Source: Certhia americana
Lineage: Eukaryota > Chordata > Aves > Passeriformes > Certhiidae
NCBI GenBank assembly: GCA_018697195.1
Contig: CM031858.1
Span: 104,877,406-104,941,405, forward strand
Reading direction: 5' to 3'
DNA length: 64,000 nucleotides
Shown piece by piece: positions 38,471-50,961 of this stretch. The notes under the pieces were generated by a model. That model was not told the origin of the DNA. It ran no database searches and was given only the letters and a program-made list of their open reading frames with translations. A program made the translations under genes and the position numbers. Numbering within the stretch: the first letter of the stretch is position 1; the number at the start of each line of letters is the position of its first letter.

Positions 38471-40884
38471 GACAATGATGGGATTAGGTGAGAGGTATAG
38501 AACTACATCATATTTGAAGGAATATTCTGGCATTTTCTATTTCTGTTCTTGCCATTCAACAATGTAAAATGTTATTTTAATGTTATTCCTCTGTGGAGAT
38601 CAAACCTTGCTGGAGAAGCACTTTTCATCAATTTTCACTATTTTATTGAGCCTGCTGTGGTACAAGGAATGCTGTGCTTCAGTAAATATCCTTATCTCAA
38701 CCTACAAGTAATTTAGGGGAATGATAGAACTCCCTGGTGGGCATGTGGTGTCCATGCACCACAGACCTCTGGTCGAGTTCATGAGAAAGGGCAAATTTTG
38801 TCATGATTTTAAATGACAAGTTCTTAAACAATCAGTTTTGCCATTAAGTCATAGTTTATAAAGGTAATGTTCAATGGCTATCATTATTTATTAAAAAATT
38901 ACATAACACAAAGAAATATTCAGTTGAAAGCTCTGCATAAAGACCTGACTGACTTCCAGTGAGTTATCCCAAAGAGATAGAAGCAGAGAAAACTCAAAGA
39001 AATTTGCACCATTTTTCTTACATTTACTGATGTCTATCAAACAGCTTTAAGCATGACCAAAATCATAATCAACTTCATAATGTATATTTCAGAAGGTTTC
39101 TTGTGCCCCTTGGCACAGAAGACTAATGTACAGAAGACTGATGTAATTTCTTCTATGGAATACAGCTCCAGGTGTTCTCACATAGTTAAGTGGGAAATAC
39201 TGAGATACTTATTGCATATGCTGTCTTAAATCTTACTGTTTCAAAGCTCTCAAAGCTTGTCTCGTTACACTTGCTTTTACAACTTATTAATGTCATTCAA
39301 AAATTATAAGCATATTGAATTAATGCTGTATGAAATGTGAATTAGGTAGAAATAGGCAAAGGTTCTAATATCAATGCAACTCCTTTGTCATCAGACACAT
39401 TGCCATTGTTCTCTTTTCATCTGGGTTATGAAAGTGATTTATAAAGCAATATGATAACAATGGAAAAAGAACTGGACATCCTGGGTACCTCCAATTCTCA
39501 GTGTTTTATACAGCCATCATCTTTAAATTCTGCAATACAATGAAAGTATTCCCTTGTGCAAAAGTGTTGACAGAACATCCATAATAAAAGTGTGTAGACA
39601 TGGAAACTAAAGGAGAGAATAACTATTAGACCGTTCCTCAAAATGACATTCAGATATTAGTTATTTCTTCATGTGATTTTGCAATATAACTTTAAGAAAT
39701 CAGAAAACTAAGCAGAGCAACATCATCCCTGAAAGGAAACAGAGAAACAAGTGGATTTCAGTTACAAAAGCATATGTGAAACAGAAGTTCAGAGCAGGAA
39801 ATTAATAAATTAATTTTTGATCTCATGTAAGGTCGTGTAAGGTCAATTGACCTATAGCAGGAATAGATCCCAAATAATAAGGACTGTACTAATGCATGTT
39901 TATATATTAAAAGGGAATATCCTTCCACTCTTTGAGAAGAAAAAGAAAGAATAACGTATTTATGGAAGCTGATTCAGTCCACTCTAAATGACTAAAAAGC
40001 TACAGGGAAAGAAGGGAATAAATGCACAAACACGTGAAATGTAACAAGTTAGTAGAATTTACAGAAGTTTTCTATGAGCACACATCAGCCTAGGTGAAGG
40101 GATATTCAGATATTAACTTCTGGTTTTTCTTGGCTCCAGTCTGACCACCAACATGGACAGAGGCAAGTCAGAGCCCAGTGTTCCCAAGCTGAGAGAAAGT
40201 TTCCTCATCAGGCTAACTATTTCCACAGTAGCACAATTGTTTTCCAGTTTCTCTATGTTGCAGAAGTGGAGCCCAAGGCTGAGTAAAGAATAAGGAAAAG
40301 GAATGAACCTTGTGGTGGAAACACTGGCATTTGTACCTTAGGGTGTGTTTAACATCTTTAGTCTTCTCTCCACTGCAAAGTGTTACCTGCTAATTTTATA
40401 AGGTTGCTCTATAGCAGAGACAAAGTGAGAGAACATCAAACTGACCATTATGTCTGCATCATTGGTATGTATTACTTTCATTTAATTCTGCTTTTTACTG
40501 TTCCCTCGGGTTGATTCTTAGCCTACTCATTTACAGTCTGTCTTCATTTTTTCCTTTTGTCTGTTTCTCCTTTCTCCTAGAATTAATTTCTGAAAGTTCA
40601 GTTACCTCCCCTAAGATCTTACTCTTTTTTCCTACTTCTGCTCTATTTTTCCCTCTCTCCACTTTGAAGGCAACCTTCTTCTTGTAGCAGATTATGTCTC
40701 CAGCATTCCAATTGCTACTCCTTTCTACCTTATCTAAAAGGGAAATAACACCATCACCACCACAGACTTTGAAATTATTGAAATGCACTGCATTTAGACA
40801 AACTTGGATTCCATCCAAAAGAAACTTTATATGTAATTCAGCAACTAACTTACATTAACATGACTCAGAAAAGAAAATCATGCT
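38471..40884. other. Unique sequence with one small duplication
   Basis: Only a 15-base tandem duplication was seen, at 39115-39144 (ACAGAAGACTAATGT then ACAGAAGACTGATGT, one difference). The minus frame at 40531-40818 (95 codons, K/E/N/R-rich) lies opposite a pyrimidine-rich plus strand, which explains its composition. Confidence 0.5.
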
Positions 40885-41047
40885 GTAAAACATTACATTG
40901 AATGGAAAATGATTCAGTGAAAACATTATTCAGAACAGGCAATTACTGAGTGAAGCTATTATCCACAGCAGACAGTTACTCAGTAAAAATGTTATACAGT
41001 CAGGCAAATATACAAGAAAACATTTGACAAGGACAGCAATTATTCAA
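40885..41047. repeat. Decayed 33-bp minisatellite, five units
   Basis: Five consecutive units line up at 40885-40916, 40917-40949, 40950-40982, 40983-41015 and 41016-41047 (32, 33, 33, 33, 32 bases). Most begin GTGAAAACATT- or GTAAAA-like and end in TTACTCA- or ATTCA-like text, with a CAG-AGGCAA-like centre. Each unit differs from its neighbours at many positions, so the array is old. Units before 40885 and after 41047 are unclear. It is easy to miss because no two units are identical. Confidence 0.7.
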
Positions 41048-43390
41048 TAAACAATCATAATTGCACCCAATGGAGTACACTTGCCATGAACAGTGCAAAT
41101 AATTAGCAGATTCAAAGGATGTTACTGTGACAGCCCAAATTTTAGCTAATTTACATGGTAGTTAAGTTCTACAGGACAATCGAAATCTGTCAGTGAGGGA
41201 CAACTTGTTTTTTCTATTGTTTCTTCAGTTCTAGGAAGTAATGTTACAGTTCTATCGACTTCATTGAAGAAGCATGTGTGGTTTTATCCTTTTTCTGGAG
41301 TTATCCTTTTCCAAGAAGGAGCATTACTCACATGATTCCCTTCTTCAGTTGTTTCTCCTGTCATACTTTAGATACTTTGCTCACTGTATCAATAGCTTCT
41401 TTCCCCTCCAGCTGGTTTATTTTTCAAATTTCTCCAGTTTTCTGTTCTCAATGAAGAAATTAATTTTTATTTTTTGTTGCCTAAAGAGCTTTCACATGAA
41501 TTCCACTGCTATTTGTAGTAAAGTTTCCACTTCTCTCTTTCAGTGTCTCCCAGCAGGAGGCAGGTTTCATTCTTCCTTGGTCCTGAACCATCACTTCTTT
41601 TGCTTTGCTAGCTTGATCAATTATTCTTTTCCTTCTGTCCACCTTATGCACTTCTACTGCCACTTTCAGACATTCTCAAACTGTATTTCAACTGTTTCCT
41701 TTTGACTTAATCCATATATTCATTATTTGCCTTCACCAACGTCCACTGTAACTTCACAAAATCACTTAATTTTTTTTAAAATTTTACTATCTTTTGTTAT
41801 TGCTGTGAATGTATACTTTTGTATCTCATCTTGCTTCATTGCGTAATGACAGGTTTTAAAGTGAACCATCTGACTGAAGTATGGATTATTCTGCTGCTGA
41901 GTTTTTTAGTCCATGAAGATGCTGATTACTTTCAGCACATTTTGGTTTTCTAAGGATCTATATTTAAACACATATAACAAAAATTACTAATAAAAATTAA
42001 GGAAGTAACAGGAGAGTTGTTGTCCTGCATGTAGAGTGGCTTTATTAGTTTCATTATACTGATTTCTGCATTGTAGACTAGTACAAGTGATGCCAAAATC
42101 AGGGCTCCCCAGTGTAACTGCATCACCAAAAAGGTAGAAGTATTTTTTTGCCTTATTTTCATGGGCAGATTGGCAGTAGAACTCCAAAAGTATTACTATA
42201 TTGCAACAGCAAGGGCAGCAGAATTTCAGTTTACTTGGTAAAGTGACAAAATATACTAAAAAAGCTCTGGTACTCATGCAGAAAGGGCCTGCATAGGGAT
42301 TTACACCACCATAGCTGTGTGATATACTTTTCCCACTAGAGTTCCACTCACAAATTTCTTTATGAAGACAGTCTTTATATGATGTAACACTAGAAGTGCC
42401 ATGGGAGAGGCCCTCAAAGTGATAAAAATCCTTTCCTTATTAAAATTTAAAACTATTAAAGTCTCGGGAAAATTCATGCATTGGAGCTGGACATTTTTCA
42501 CTTGAATACACTGAGTATTTTCTATCTGTCTGTCTCTGTGCTTGAAGTCACAAAAGCTCAGCCAAGCAAGGGCAAAGAATTTTCTTCTGTCTTTGATTAT
42601 AATTGAAATCAAACTGGTTTAATCCATAAGAATAATTAACCATTTTATTAAATATATTTCATGTCATTCTGGTCTTAAAATAGTAGAAATGCCAGATAAC
42701 AATTAGAGTCACCCTACATCTCCCTTACTCCTTCTACCATTCTTCTTTCATCCCAGCTTTCTCAAACGTTTGCTTGAACCCTTTTACAAAGCACCTTCAA
42801 TAAAGGGGGGGGGAGAGTTTTTATGCACCTGATTGGGAAATCACAGCCAAATGATAATGAAAGAAAGCAAATACTTAGCAAAAATGATGAGCCAACTTAA
42901 ATGAGTACAATGTAAAGTACAGAATCTGTAACTGGTACATTCTACACCAGCCACAAACACAGGTTTCAATTAACTAATTGCCTGAGTCATCGGTTTTTTT
43001 CCCCATCCTTCTATTTCTTCAAAATTTCTTGGAACTGCTCATATTTCTGCTTGTCTGAGATCTTTGTCAGTTAATTTGTTACAGGTCTTTAGTCATATAA
43101 CTCAGTTTGCTTTAATTCATTTACCATTCTGTGAATCTAGAATTGATCCTAACAATCATTTTTAGAAGCTACTTCTGAATGGATGATTTTCTGACTTTTC
43201 TGGCTGTGAGAAACAAAGTAAATTTTATTAAGAAACCTCACTCACTAGTTTTCATGTGAACTAAACCAGAAGCCTGCTTTGAGTCACTTCTAAGGAGAAT
43301 CATTCACACACCATTAGAGAGCTACCAGTTGTACTGTTTGATTCTGACCCCTGATTCACACTCTCTATTCATTGGCAAGTGATTTCTCTC
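41048..43390. other. Unique sequence, no gene recognised
   Basis: A pyrimidine-rich plus strand at 41270-41700 gives the 143-codon frame 41274-41705 (F, S, L, C-rich), treated as chance. A nine-G run lies at 42805-42813. Nothing else recognised. Confidence 0.5.
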
Positions 43391-43413
43391 TTTTTTTTTT
43401 TTTTTTTTTTTTT
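43391..43413. repeat. Poly-T tract, 23 bases
   Basis: An uninterrupted T run after a CTCTC stretch. Confidence 0.95.
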
Positions 43414-43899
43414 CTCCTTTGGGAAACAGACATAATTTTAAACCTTCAGGAGATGGGACTAATGTGCAAATGATAATAAAATACAGTTGTTCAATCTTAT
43501 ATTACGTCCCAGCTGATGACTCACAATAAAATATCTCAAAATGTAAGCCAGAAGAGGAATGACTTGTCTTATGCTACAAGATAAGCTGCCACTAAGCTGC
43601 CGACAAAAAAGTGCTGATCTCACTCCGAAAGTATAGATTATAGACATTATGAGATGGTTCTTCACAGCTAAAGCAGTTACTGCTTCTCTGACTGCATTCT
43701 CACCTACTTTTTTTAAGCCCATGGCTTGCCATGAGTGTCTGTGGGTATTTCTGGGGCACTGTGAGACCACAACTGCACATTGGGTGTAAAATGACCTGGT
43801 CTGAAGCTCTAGACTGAGACACAAGAGACAGTTTTTGCAGCCACAGTTTAATAAAATTTTTTTTCCTCTCACTTTGAACTGATCACATGTTAAGGATAT
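43414..43899. other. Unique sequence, no gene recognised
   Basis: A 137-codon minus frame (43459-43872) covers most of this stretch. No domain or convincing splice context was recognised. Confidence 0.45.
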
Positions 43900-43951
43900 A
43901 ATGTTAGGAATATTGTTAGGGAAACAATGTTAGGAATAATGTTAGGGAAAC
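43900..43951. repeat. 26-bp tandem duplication
   Basis: Two 26-base copies (43900-43925, 43926-43951) of an AATGTTAGGAATAATGTTAG-type unit with one difference. Each unit is itself two related halves built on ATGTTAGG. Confidence 0.9.
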
Positions 43952-44464
43952 TCAGTTTTGTCACAGGGATCTAACAAAACCCCCAATTTGAAGGACATTT
44001 GTGTTCAGAAGAGATAAGCTCAAATGGGAATAAGAGAAAACCTTCAGGGTGAATAAGGTCAGTCTTTTGGGAAAAGCCTAGAAAGAAATTGGCCTGTTTA
44101 GCTAGCTAAAAGATAGACTATGTGGGATCTTTACCTGTGTACATATACTCAGGCATACCAAGAACTGGGAGTAAAGGAGGAGAAATAAATTAGGAATAAA
44201 GAAAAGCTGTTAATGCTAAATAACAAATTGATCTGAAGTAATAATGCCTACAGTTCAGCTAACAGCAAGTCACAAAAACTGACAGGAGAGAATTTACTTT
44301 CTCTTAGAAGCTGTGTATGGGAAAAGCCAGGGAAAAATTGTGGGTATTTGTGGCAGCCCAGACCAGGGTTTGAGGGTTTGATTGTGCAGGGTCTTGTCTG
44401 TTTGAATTTGTTTAAATGCAAACAAATACACACATATAAATGTTATACCATTATTTTTCTCTCT

Positions 44465-44467
<3 letters not shown>
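43952..44467. other. Unique sequence, no gene recognised
   Basis: Nothing recognised. A CTCTCTCTC stretch leads into the T tract at the right edge. Confidence 0.5.

Positions 44468-44497
<30 letters not shown>
44468..44497. repeat. Poly-T tract, 30 bases
   Basis: Thirty T in a row, preceded by a short CT repeat. It lies 1.1 kb from the 23-base T tract. Confidence 0.95.
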
Positions 44498-44499
<2 letters not shown>

Positions 44500-47184
44500 C
44501 TAAAGAATAGCTACAAGAATCTCAGCTTCCTTGTTTATTGCTTTCTGTATCAGCCTCAACATTCCCCTAATTTCTCACTAACTCTCCAATCTTTCCTGCT
44601 TTTTCTTTCCTCATGTTTGTATGGGTGACAGTTGCCCTCTACAGCTGGCATTCTCCTTTCAGTGTGTCTGTCCTGTCTTTGTGATAATCTGACTTTTTAT
44701 GTCTCTGTTTTTGCCATGTTCTAATTTGCGTTCTTTCCCCTTAAATGGCAAATGCCTGCAGTGCTCAAATTGCATCACTGACCTTCCCTCTTGGTACAAA
44801 ACCTTGTTATTTAAGAAATCTAAGAGTTTGCTCAACAGAAAAAAGTAGAATATGGAGTAAGGATGTGTGCTGACATTTCAACTCCTCAGAGCTTTCTTGA
44901 AAATTCACAGGGAACAAACACCTGCAGTTCTCCAGCAGGCTGATCTTTCTCTTCTCTTCATTGGTAACTAGGGAATGCCTTTGGCACCAGTGGGCTGACA
45001 CCTCCTGCAATCTAGATTTAACTTTACTGTCTTCATTGAAACCTAGTTAAATAAGCCACCAGCCCAAACTGTTGCTTAAAACTACAGTTGAAACAGAAGA
45101 GACATGAAAATGGGCTTTAGAGCCCATTGCAGAGAGTTGCCCCAAGATGGAGAATTTGGGCATGACAGTCTCTCTCGTACTATGGTCCCAGGTGTACTGA
45201 ATGGACCATAATATGGTCATGGTACTGTCCAAGTCTGTCCTCTCACAAATGCCAAGCAGTGTCAGGATCACAGGGAACCTGGGACAGGTCTGGGATGCCA
45301 ATTACAGTCAGGATGGAGGGATTTGGCCCATTGCAACTAATGGCATGAACCATTGACTTCACTTTAACTCATGATTTTGCTTTCTGTTTGGTACTAATAC
45401 TTCATCATCACAGGCCAACAGTTCAAGCTCTTTTTGATTTCTAAATCTTCCCCATAAGATTCAAATATTTTACTGTGTCTAGGTATGAAAACCATTTCAT
45501 GTTGCATGGAGGTTGCCAGTCAAACCACTTCAGGTTGCTTGTGAAAAATGCCAGCTTGTCTTCCTTAAAAAAAGAGACAGACAAATCAATAAAGTGTGGT
45601 ATTTCATTTTGTCCAGCATAATGGGAAAGTAGATTAGTCAATAATGGGATCTTCTAGGTAAGTCATTCTAACTCTGTTTGTTTCACATAACCTTTTGAGA
45701 TAAGTGTGTTTAATATCTTCATGTGGAATGCCTACAATTTGTTATCATTTTTATACTCTTTCCTCTCTGAGGGCAACGGAATCTCGGCAATGCTTTGGAA
45801 ATGGGATTAGAAGAGAGGCTTGAGAGGTTCAAAAATCTTTATCACAGTAAAGCACTGTAAAGCTGTCATCAGAGTAAATTCCTATAAAGGAATTTCCCTA
45901 GATTTTACTGCTGCAAATGAAAAGTGTAGCCCAGTGAATGAGAGCCCGGGGTTTGGCTTGATGTGGGTAATCTATAATCTTACAGAAGTTGGCAAATGTG
46001 AGCTGTTCTCAGTAAGCAAATGTTTTCACAATTGAGAAAATGCATGTGTCATAGGAGATATTTCTTCACAAGAACAAGAAGACTTTTATTGCTCATTTAC
46101 ATCTAAGTTGCACAAAATGTTTCAAAAACATCTTGCTGGAAAATGTAAATATATAAAAACACAGAGTTTAAATATTGTGTGTTAGTTTTGTCTTAACTAT
46201 AGTTTTTAGTGAGACATTTGTTGGTAGCACAGCTACCAACAGCTGATATTATGTATATTAGTTTTTTTAGGAAAAACAAGTGTGAAGTGGTAAACATCCC
46301 TGTGCATGATAATGCAAACAAGACACATAATTTTCCATCTGACAATTTGTGCAAGCAGAGTTGAATCACGAAGGGCTCTGTTCAGCTGAAGAGCATACTC
46401 CTACCTCACACAAATAAAAAAGCTTGCAGAGGATCAAAAGAGAGTTTCACTCAGGGAGTTACTTCATTAAAAAAAAAATAAAAATTATTGTAATATATCA
46501 TTTTACTCTGCTGTACATGACTGAATGAAATTTAACAGTGTCAAAAACCTGCTTGGAGGCACTGTGGTTTAGCACTTTGAATAGCTGTGTGGATTAATGC
46601 AAAAGATCTCACTACAGTGGTGTTGGAACTATGGAGTATTCCAACAAAAGCTTGGTTACAGCAGTTAGTTTTTACTTTGAGTGTTTATTTTCCCAAGGAC
46701 ATGTTGTACGCCAGCATCTAAACCTTGGTGATCTGCGTTTGTTTCTTTTCATTGTGAGAAAGGAGTCTGTCGTATGCCCAGAAGCTAGTGTAACAACCCT
46801 TAAAAACAGCTTTACTGCCTAAAAACTCAATTTTATGAAAGGCTGAGGGAAATTCACTTTGTAAGAATGGCTTCACAAGAAAACTTTGTTCATTTGTTAA
46901 ACTATATCTGGACAATATAACAAAAAATCTTCACTGAATTGCTTTTTTTTTTTTTTCTGTGTTGGCTTCTCTGGATTGGAAGATGCAGTGGGGACAGTGG
47001 GGATGCAATTCATATTCTTCTCTCCTTTATCCAGATTGCTATCTTGCTACTATTGATGTACAAAATTGTATTTTCATGGTTAGGATCATGAATCAAATTA
47101 ATGTATTTGGGGGTGAAGTCAATAAGTAAGAATATTTATGATGCTGAGAATTCGTTGTATTATCTATCTTAATTTATCTTAATT
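44498..47184. other. Unique sequence, no gene recognised
   Basis: No repeat family or exon recognised. A T14 run lies at 46943-46956. The 71-codon plus frame at 45820-46035 has no known match. Confidence 0.5.
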
Positions 47185-47245
47185 ATATTGCCAGTTCTTT
47201 GGGCAGGAACTGGTCTTACCTTTGTTCTGTGGTGCCCACTTTGAT
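47185..47245 (+). repeat. Possible ancient LINE 3'-end remnant
   Basis: ATATTGCCAGTTCTTTGGGC, AGGAACTGGTCTTACC and TTTGTTCTGTG follow the L2/CR1-like amniote motif 'TGTAAGCTCTTTGGGGCAGGGACTGTCTT...TTTGTTCTGTG'. The rest of the motif is lost. Too short for certainty. Confidence 0.35.
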
Positions 47246-48499
47246 TATGAGTGTCTGCGCATATAGACTCTCGTGTTTTGTGCATTCTGACTTCACCAAG
47301 ATCCCGACCATAGTGAAGAAATATAAGAAATCTGTCAAGCATCTATCTAGATATGATCTATCTATCCATACAGCAAGGAAAATAGCTCAGTGTTCAAAGC
47401 CTAAATTAATTTAAATTTCCATGACCGAAGCCTCATCCATACTCTGCAGGATTGGGTTGCTAGACATTAATAATATTGAACTGTGCACAGCCTCAGATGA
47501 GAATTATTTGACTCTTACTTCAGAAAGAAAATTCTCAGGCTTCTGCCCTCCAATGGATAGTCATGTTACACTGAGTCATGCAAAAGTACTCCCCAATACT
47601 GGTGAAAAAATTGTCTGAGCTGTGTAAATGTTTAACTTCAATAGAAGGTCTACAGGGTGCATTGCTTAATGAGAATTGTAAATAATTGGATATTCCACTC
47701 AGTTTTCATTCAGGCTGAATATGCCTGCTTGATTTTTTCTGGCATCCCAGAATTTCATTTCTTTCCCACAAGATTATTTTGGAGGCAAAGTAACACCACT
47801 TCATAATATGCTGGAATAATCATAAGAAAAGAAATTAGCCTGGTTGTGTAATGTGATTAGAAACACATGGAATTGAGTAAAATATCATCTAAAATAAAAT
47901 AAAAATCTAAACATTTTCTTAAAGCCATTTTGCATTTTTCTAAATAACCGTTTGCTATCACATCCTCTCTAAAACTATTAAAGAAAAGAAAATATGCTCA
48001 ATTTGAATGAAAATTAAATGTATCAAAGCTGAAAAATTCCCTACTGACTCAGTACAAGATTTCAAGCAGTTAATTGCATTCTTTTAAACAATTTTTCAAT
48101 TCAACAACTTTTAGCAGTGTGTGGAATAGTCCCTAATTTCTTTAATTACCCATCACAGAGGAGAGATGTAAGTAACTAAGTGCTTCAAATAAGAAACCAA
48201 CATTTCCCTTGCATTGAGAAAGTTAGAGGAAATTTTACCGTGAAGCACAGAGCAATAGTAAGTATTTCTAAAACAGAAGTGTAACATCTATCAAAGAAAA
48301 TTGATATTTCACTATGAGGAGAAAATGAGTCTCTTAAACTTTTTAGTAAGGCCAGATGACATTCCTTGAATGCCTTAGAAGTCTCACCATTAGTAGTGCA
48401 AGCAGGAACCCACCTGGTCAACATTTCTGCACTTTTCCTTGTTTTGTTGGGGTTTTTTAAAAATAGGTAAGGTCTCAGTACTCTCAGACACATGGGGAT
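47246..48499. other. Unique sequence, no gene recognised
   Basis: Nothing recognised. A 120-codon minus frame (48185-48547) ends inside the CR1 that follows and is a partial shadow of it. Confidence 0.5.
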
Positions 48500-48574
48500 G
48501 GTGCTGTGCAAGAATTGGACTCCCTGATATTTGTGGGTCCTTTCCAACTCAGCATATTCTTTTGTTCTGTGATC
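48500..48574 (+). mobile_element. CR1 LINE tail fragment
   Basis: GAATTGGACTCCCTGATATT, TGTGGGTCCTTTCCAACTC, AGCATATTCTTTTGTTCTGTG and GATCC follow the CR1 3' end. Only about 75 bases match, and the body is missing, so it is a very short 5'-truncated insertion or an eroded one. CR1-like text may begin as early as 48455. A TCACAGAATGGCAGAATGATTG stretch at 48719 hints at a second remnant on the minus strand. Confidence 0.75.
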
Positions 48575-50390
48575 CCTGAACTTTCATTAAAACATTCCTT
48601 CAGTGCCTTCTTAGGCTGCCATAGTTTAGCACATTAAAAAACCCCAAAGCTTCAGGAAGTTTATTATTTCTCTGGGCTGTCTATGATTTCTGTGTTCTTG
48701 ACTGGGCTCTTCAACCATCACAGAATGGCAGAATGATTGCTAGTGAACTGGACTGTGAGACATATGAGTTTTTTCAGCCACTCACACATCTTGCTGGGTT
48801 GGGAGTAGCAAGAACTGATGACCAAAACTTCATCAGGACTTGAATCATGTGCTTCAGAGCTGTTACATTTTTTAAAATGCTCTTATCACCTGGTTGGCAT
48901 TTCTAGTTTTAGTAGGCAATTTTAAATTTATCTCCAGTTTTCATCTACTAGCATTAAAAGATAAAGCAATCTTAAAAACTCTGTTTTCATGAGCACCAGG
49001 CTAAAATAATACGTGTGACTGGAGTCCTTTTTTTTCAGGTGTAAGAGCATAGGGCTGAAAACCTTAGAAATTAGAACATTGCATGAAGACACAGGTCAGA
49101 GAACTTTGTGTTGTGTGATTGCTTTGCTGTTCTGGGGTCCACTAGTTTGTAAGCAATTAGATTGTTTGATCTCTGCCTGCTCCATTCCTTAATTACTCAC
49201 TCTTAAATCAAAGTCAATTTTCACACTGTCTTTGATGAAATAGCCGCTAATAGACTGTTGGCTTGCAGTTTTGTTGACATTCATTTGTAAAAGCCACCTG
49301 AGATGGTAGCACAACAGGTGAAACACACAGCTGCTTGAGAAAAGCAAGTTATTACGATACTGGCTCTCAAATTTTATTTCTGCAAGTATCAGGAATAATT
49401 CAGAATAGAAGAGTAATTGGTAAGATGAAGTAAAAAAGAATAGAACAACTTTCACTACTAATCTTTTTAAGACCAGGTGCTTAAATTTTCAGTCAATATA
49501 TAAAGGCTGGATATAGTTGGCTTTTAGTGCACAAACAGGAATAACAACAACAAAAATATCTCCATGGAAAATAAATCATTTAGAACTGTGTTTTTAAGTT
49601 TCTTTTCAATTTTTGCTTTGCAATAAGAATCCCCTTTTTGCATTACCTAGGAAAACTGATGCTATTCACAGCTCTAGTCAATGTAGATATACTCCAAACA
49701 AATTTTCATTACCATTTCCTGGATAGCTGCCACATTATGTATACTTGATGAAAAATGCAATCAAAATTATTCTGATTTAGTCTGATTAATCATATCTTTA
49801 GGGTACGATTCTTGAAAGAGATCTCTAAAAGAACATCTACTTTCTTCTCAAAATTTCTAGAGTGACAATAACACCAATGCAATGATTCAATTCAAATGCA
49901 GAATAAAGTTGCTCTGCTATGATTGTAAAAACATTCAACTTACAAGGTTTTAATTACTAAGAAAAATGCTAAATTGAAATTTGTGATTGTAGTGAAATTA
50001 ATATGTTGATAAATATATTTAATTTTCCTTTAATTTCTATGTTAAAATGGAGAAATTGCTTAAGGTGAACTAAGTGCTTTTGTTGTATAATATTATTTGA
50101 AACTTTATCAGCTGTCTCTACAATAGTTTCCATGATTAAAATCTTGTAGTAAGCTTTCACTGAGATAGATATACAGAAAGTATTTTTAAATTAGCCCAGC
50201 TTGTCAGCTGTTATCCACAAGAAGAGCATTCTCATTAAGCAAAGTAGAATATGAATTTTAAGGAAATAAATTGGCTTCTGACATTGAAAGATACAGATAC
50301 ATCTCAATTTTGTCAATATGGACTTTCGTCTGAATTTAATAAATAGCTCATGTTATGCAAAATATTTATATCTAATGAGTTCTTCATATT
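48575..50390. other. AT-rich unique sequence, no gene recognised
   Basis: Nothing recognised apart from the weak CR1-like remnant at 48719. Confidence 0.5.
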
Positions 50391-50417
50391 AAAAGATAAA
50401 AGATTCTTTTATCTTTT
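50391..50417. repeat. Perfect 11-bp A/T inverted repeat
   Basis: AAAAGATAAAA and its reverse complement TTTTATCTTTT are separated by 5 bases. It is a small A/T-rich hairpin without a GC stem or adjoining gene, so it is not called as a terminator. Confidence 0.85.
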
Positions 50418-50528
50418 ATTCTTTTGTTTTCTTCTTTAACATTCTCTGGTGCAGAGATGAAGAGATATTCCTATGGTTTTCCAACCCCAGAAGGTGAAGA
50501 AATTGAAAGTGTCTCAGGGTGATTAAAA

Positions 50529-50700
50529 TCACAGAATCATTGAGTCACAGAATATCTTAAGTTGGAAGGGACCCACAAGAATCATCAAAATCCATCTCCT
50601 GGCCCTGCACAGGACAGCACCAATAGTCATACCATATGCCTGAGAACATTGTCCAAATGTTTCTTGAACCCAGGCAGGCTTGGTGCTGTGACCAATGCCT
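50529..50700 (-). mobile_element. CR1 LINE, 3' end, minus orientation
   Basis: Reading the plus strand gives the complement of a CR1 3' end: TCACAGAATCATTGAGTCAC, AAGTTGGAAGGGACCCACAA, GAATCATCAAAATCCA, TCTCCTGGCCCTGCACAGGA, CATATGCCTGAGAACATTGTCC, AACCCAGGCAGGCTTGGTGC. The tail lies on the left, so the element points leftwards. It stops at about 50700, a strong 5' truncation. Confidence 0.92.
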
Positions 50701-50921
50701 AAAACATTTAGCCTTGAAATTTCACTGAGTCACAGACCTTTAACACTGCTGTAGGCATTTTGTATTTACTGTCAGAAGGATGTCAAATATAAACCTTTAT
50801 TCATATGAATTTTATACAGAGATTGAAGCTAGGCATAAAAGAACAAACTATGATTTTCAAGAGTTCTTGTTGCATGGCATTGTTGCAAACTTCTTGGAAC
50901 ATCAAAAAACCTCAAACCAAC

Positions 50922-50961
50922 AAAACCAACCAACCAACCAACCAAAAAAAAAAAAAAAAAA
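50922..50961. repeat. (AACC)n followed by poly-A
   Basis: Five or so AACC units pass into eighteen A at 50944-50961. It could be a tail-like sequence of a retrocopy on the plus strand, but none was recognised. Confidence 0.9.

Noticed and set aside
40885..41047. CRISPR-like repeat array
   Set aside because: The units are contiguous and diverged with no unique spacers, and the genome is vertebrate; it is a minisatellite.
41274..41705. 143-codon plus frame
   Set aside because: A pyrimidine-rich strand yields F, S, L and C codons; no domain seen.
43128..43146. CATTCTGTGAATCTAG as a CR1 tail
   Set aside because: No CR1 body on either side; a short chance match is likely.
50391..50417. Intrinsic terminator hairpin
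   Set aside because: The stem is nearly all A/T and bacterial terminators do not apply to a vertebrate genome.
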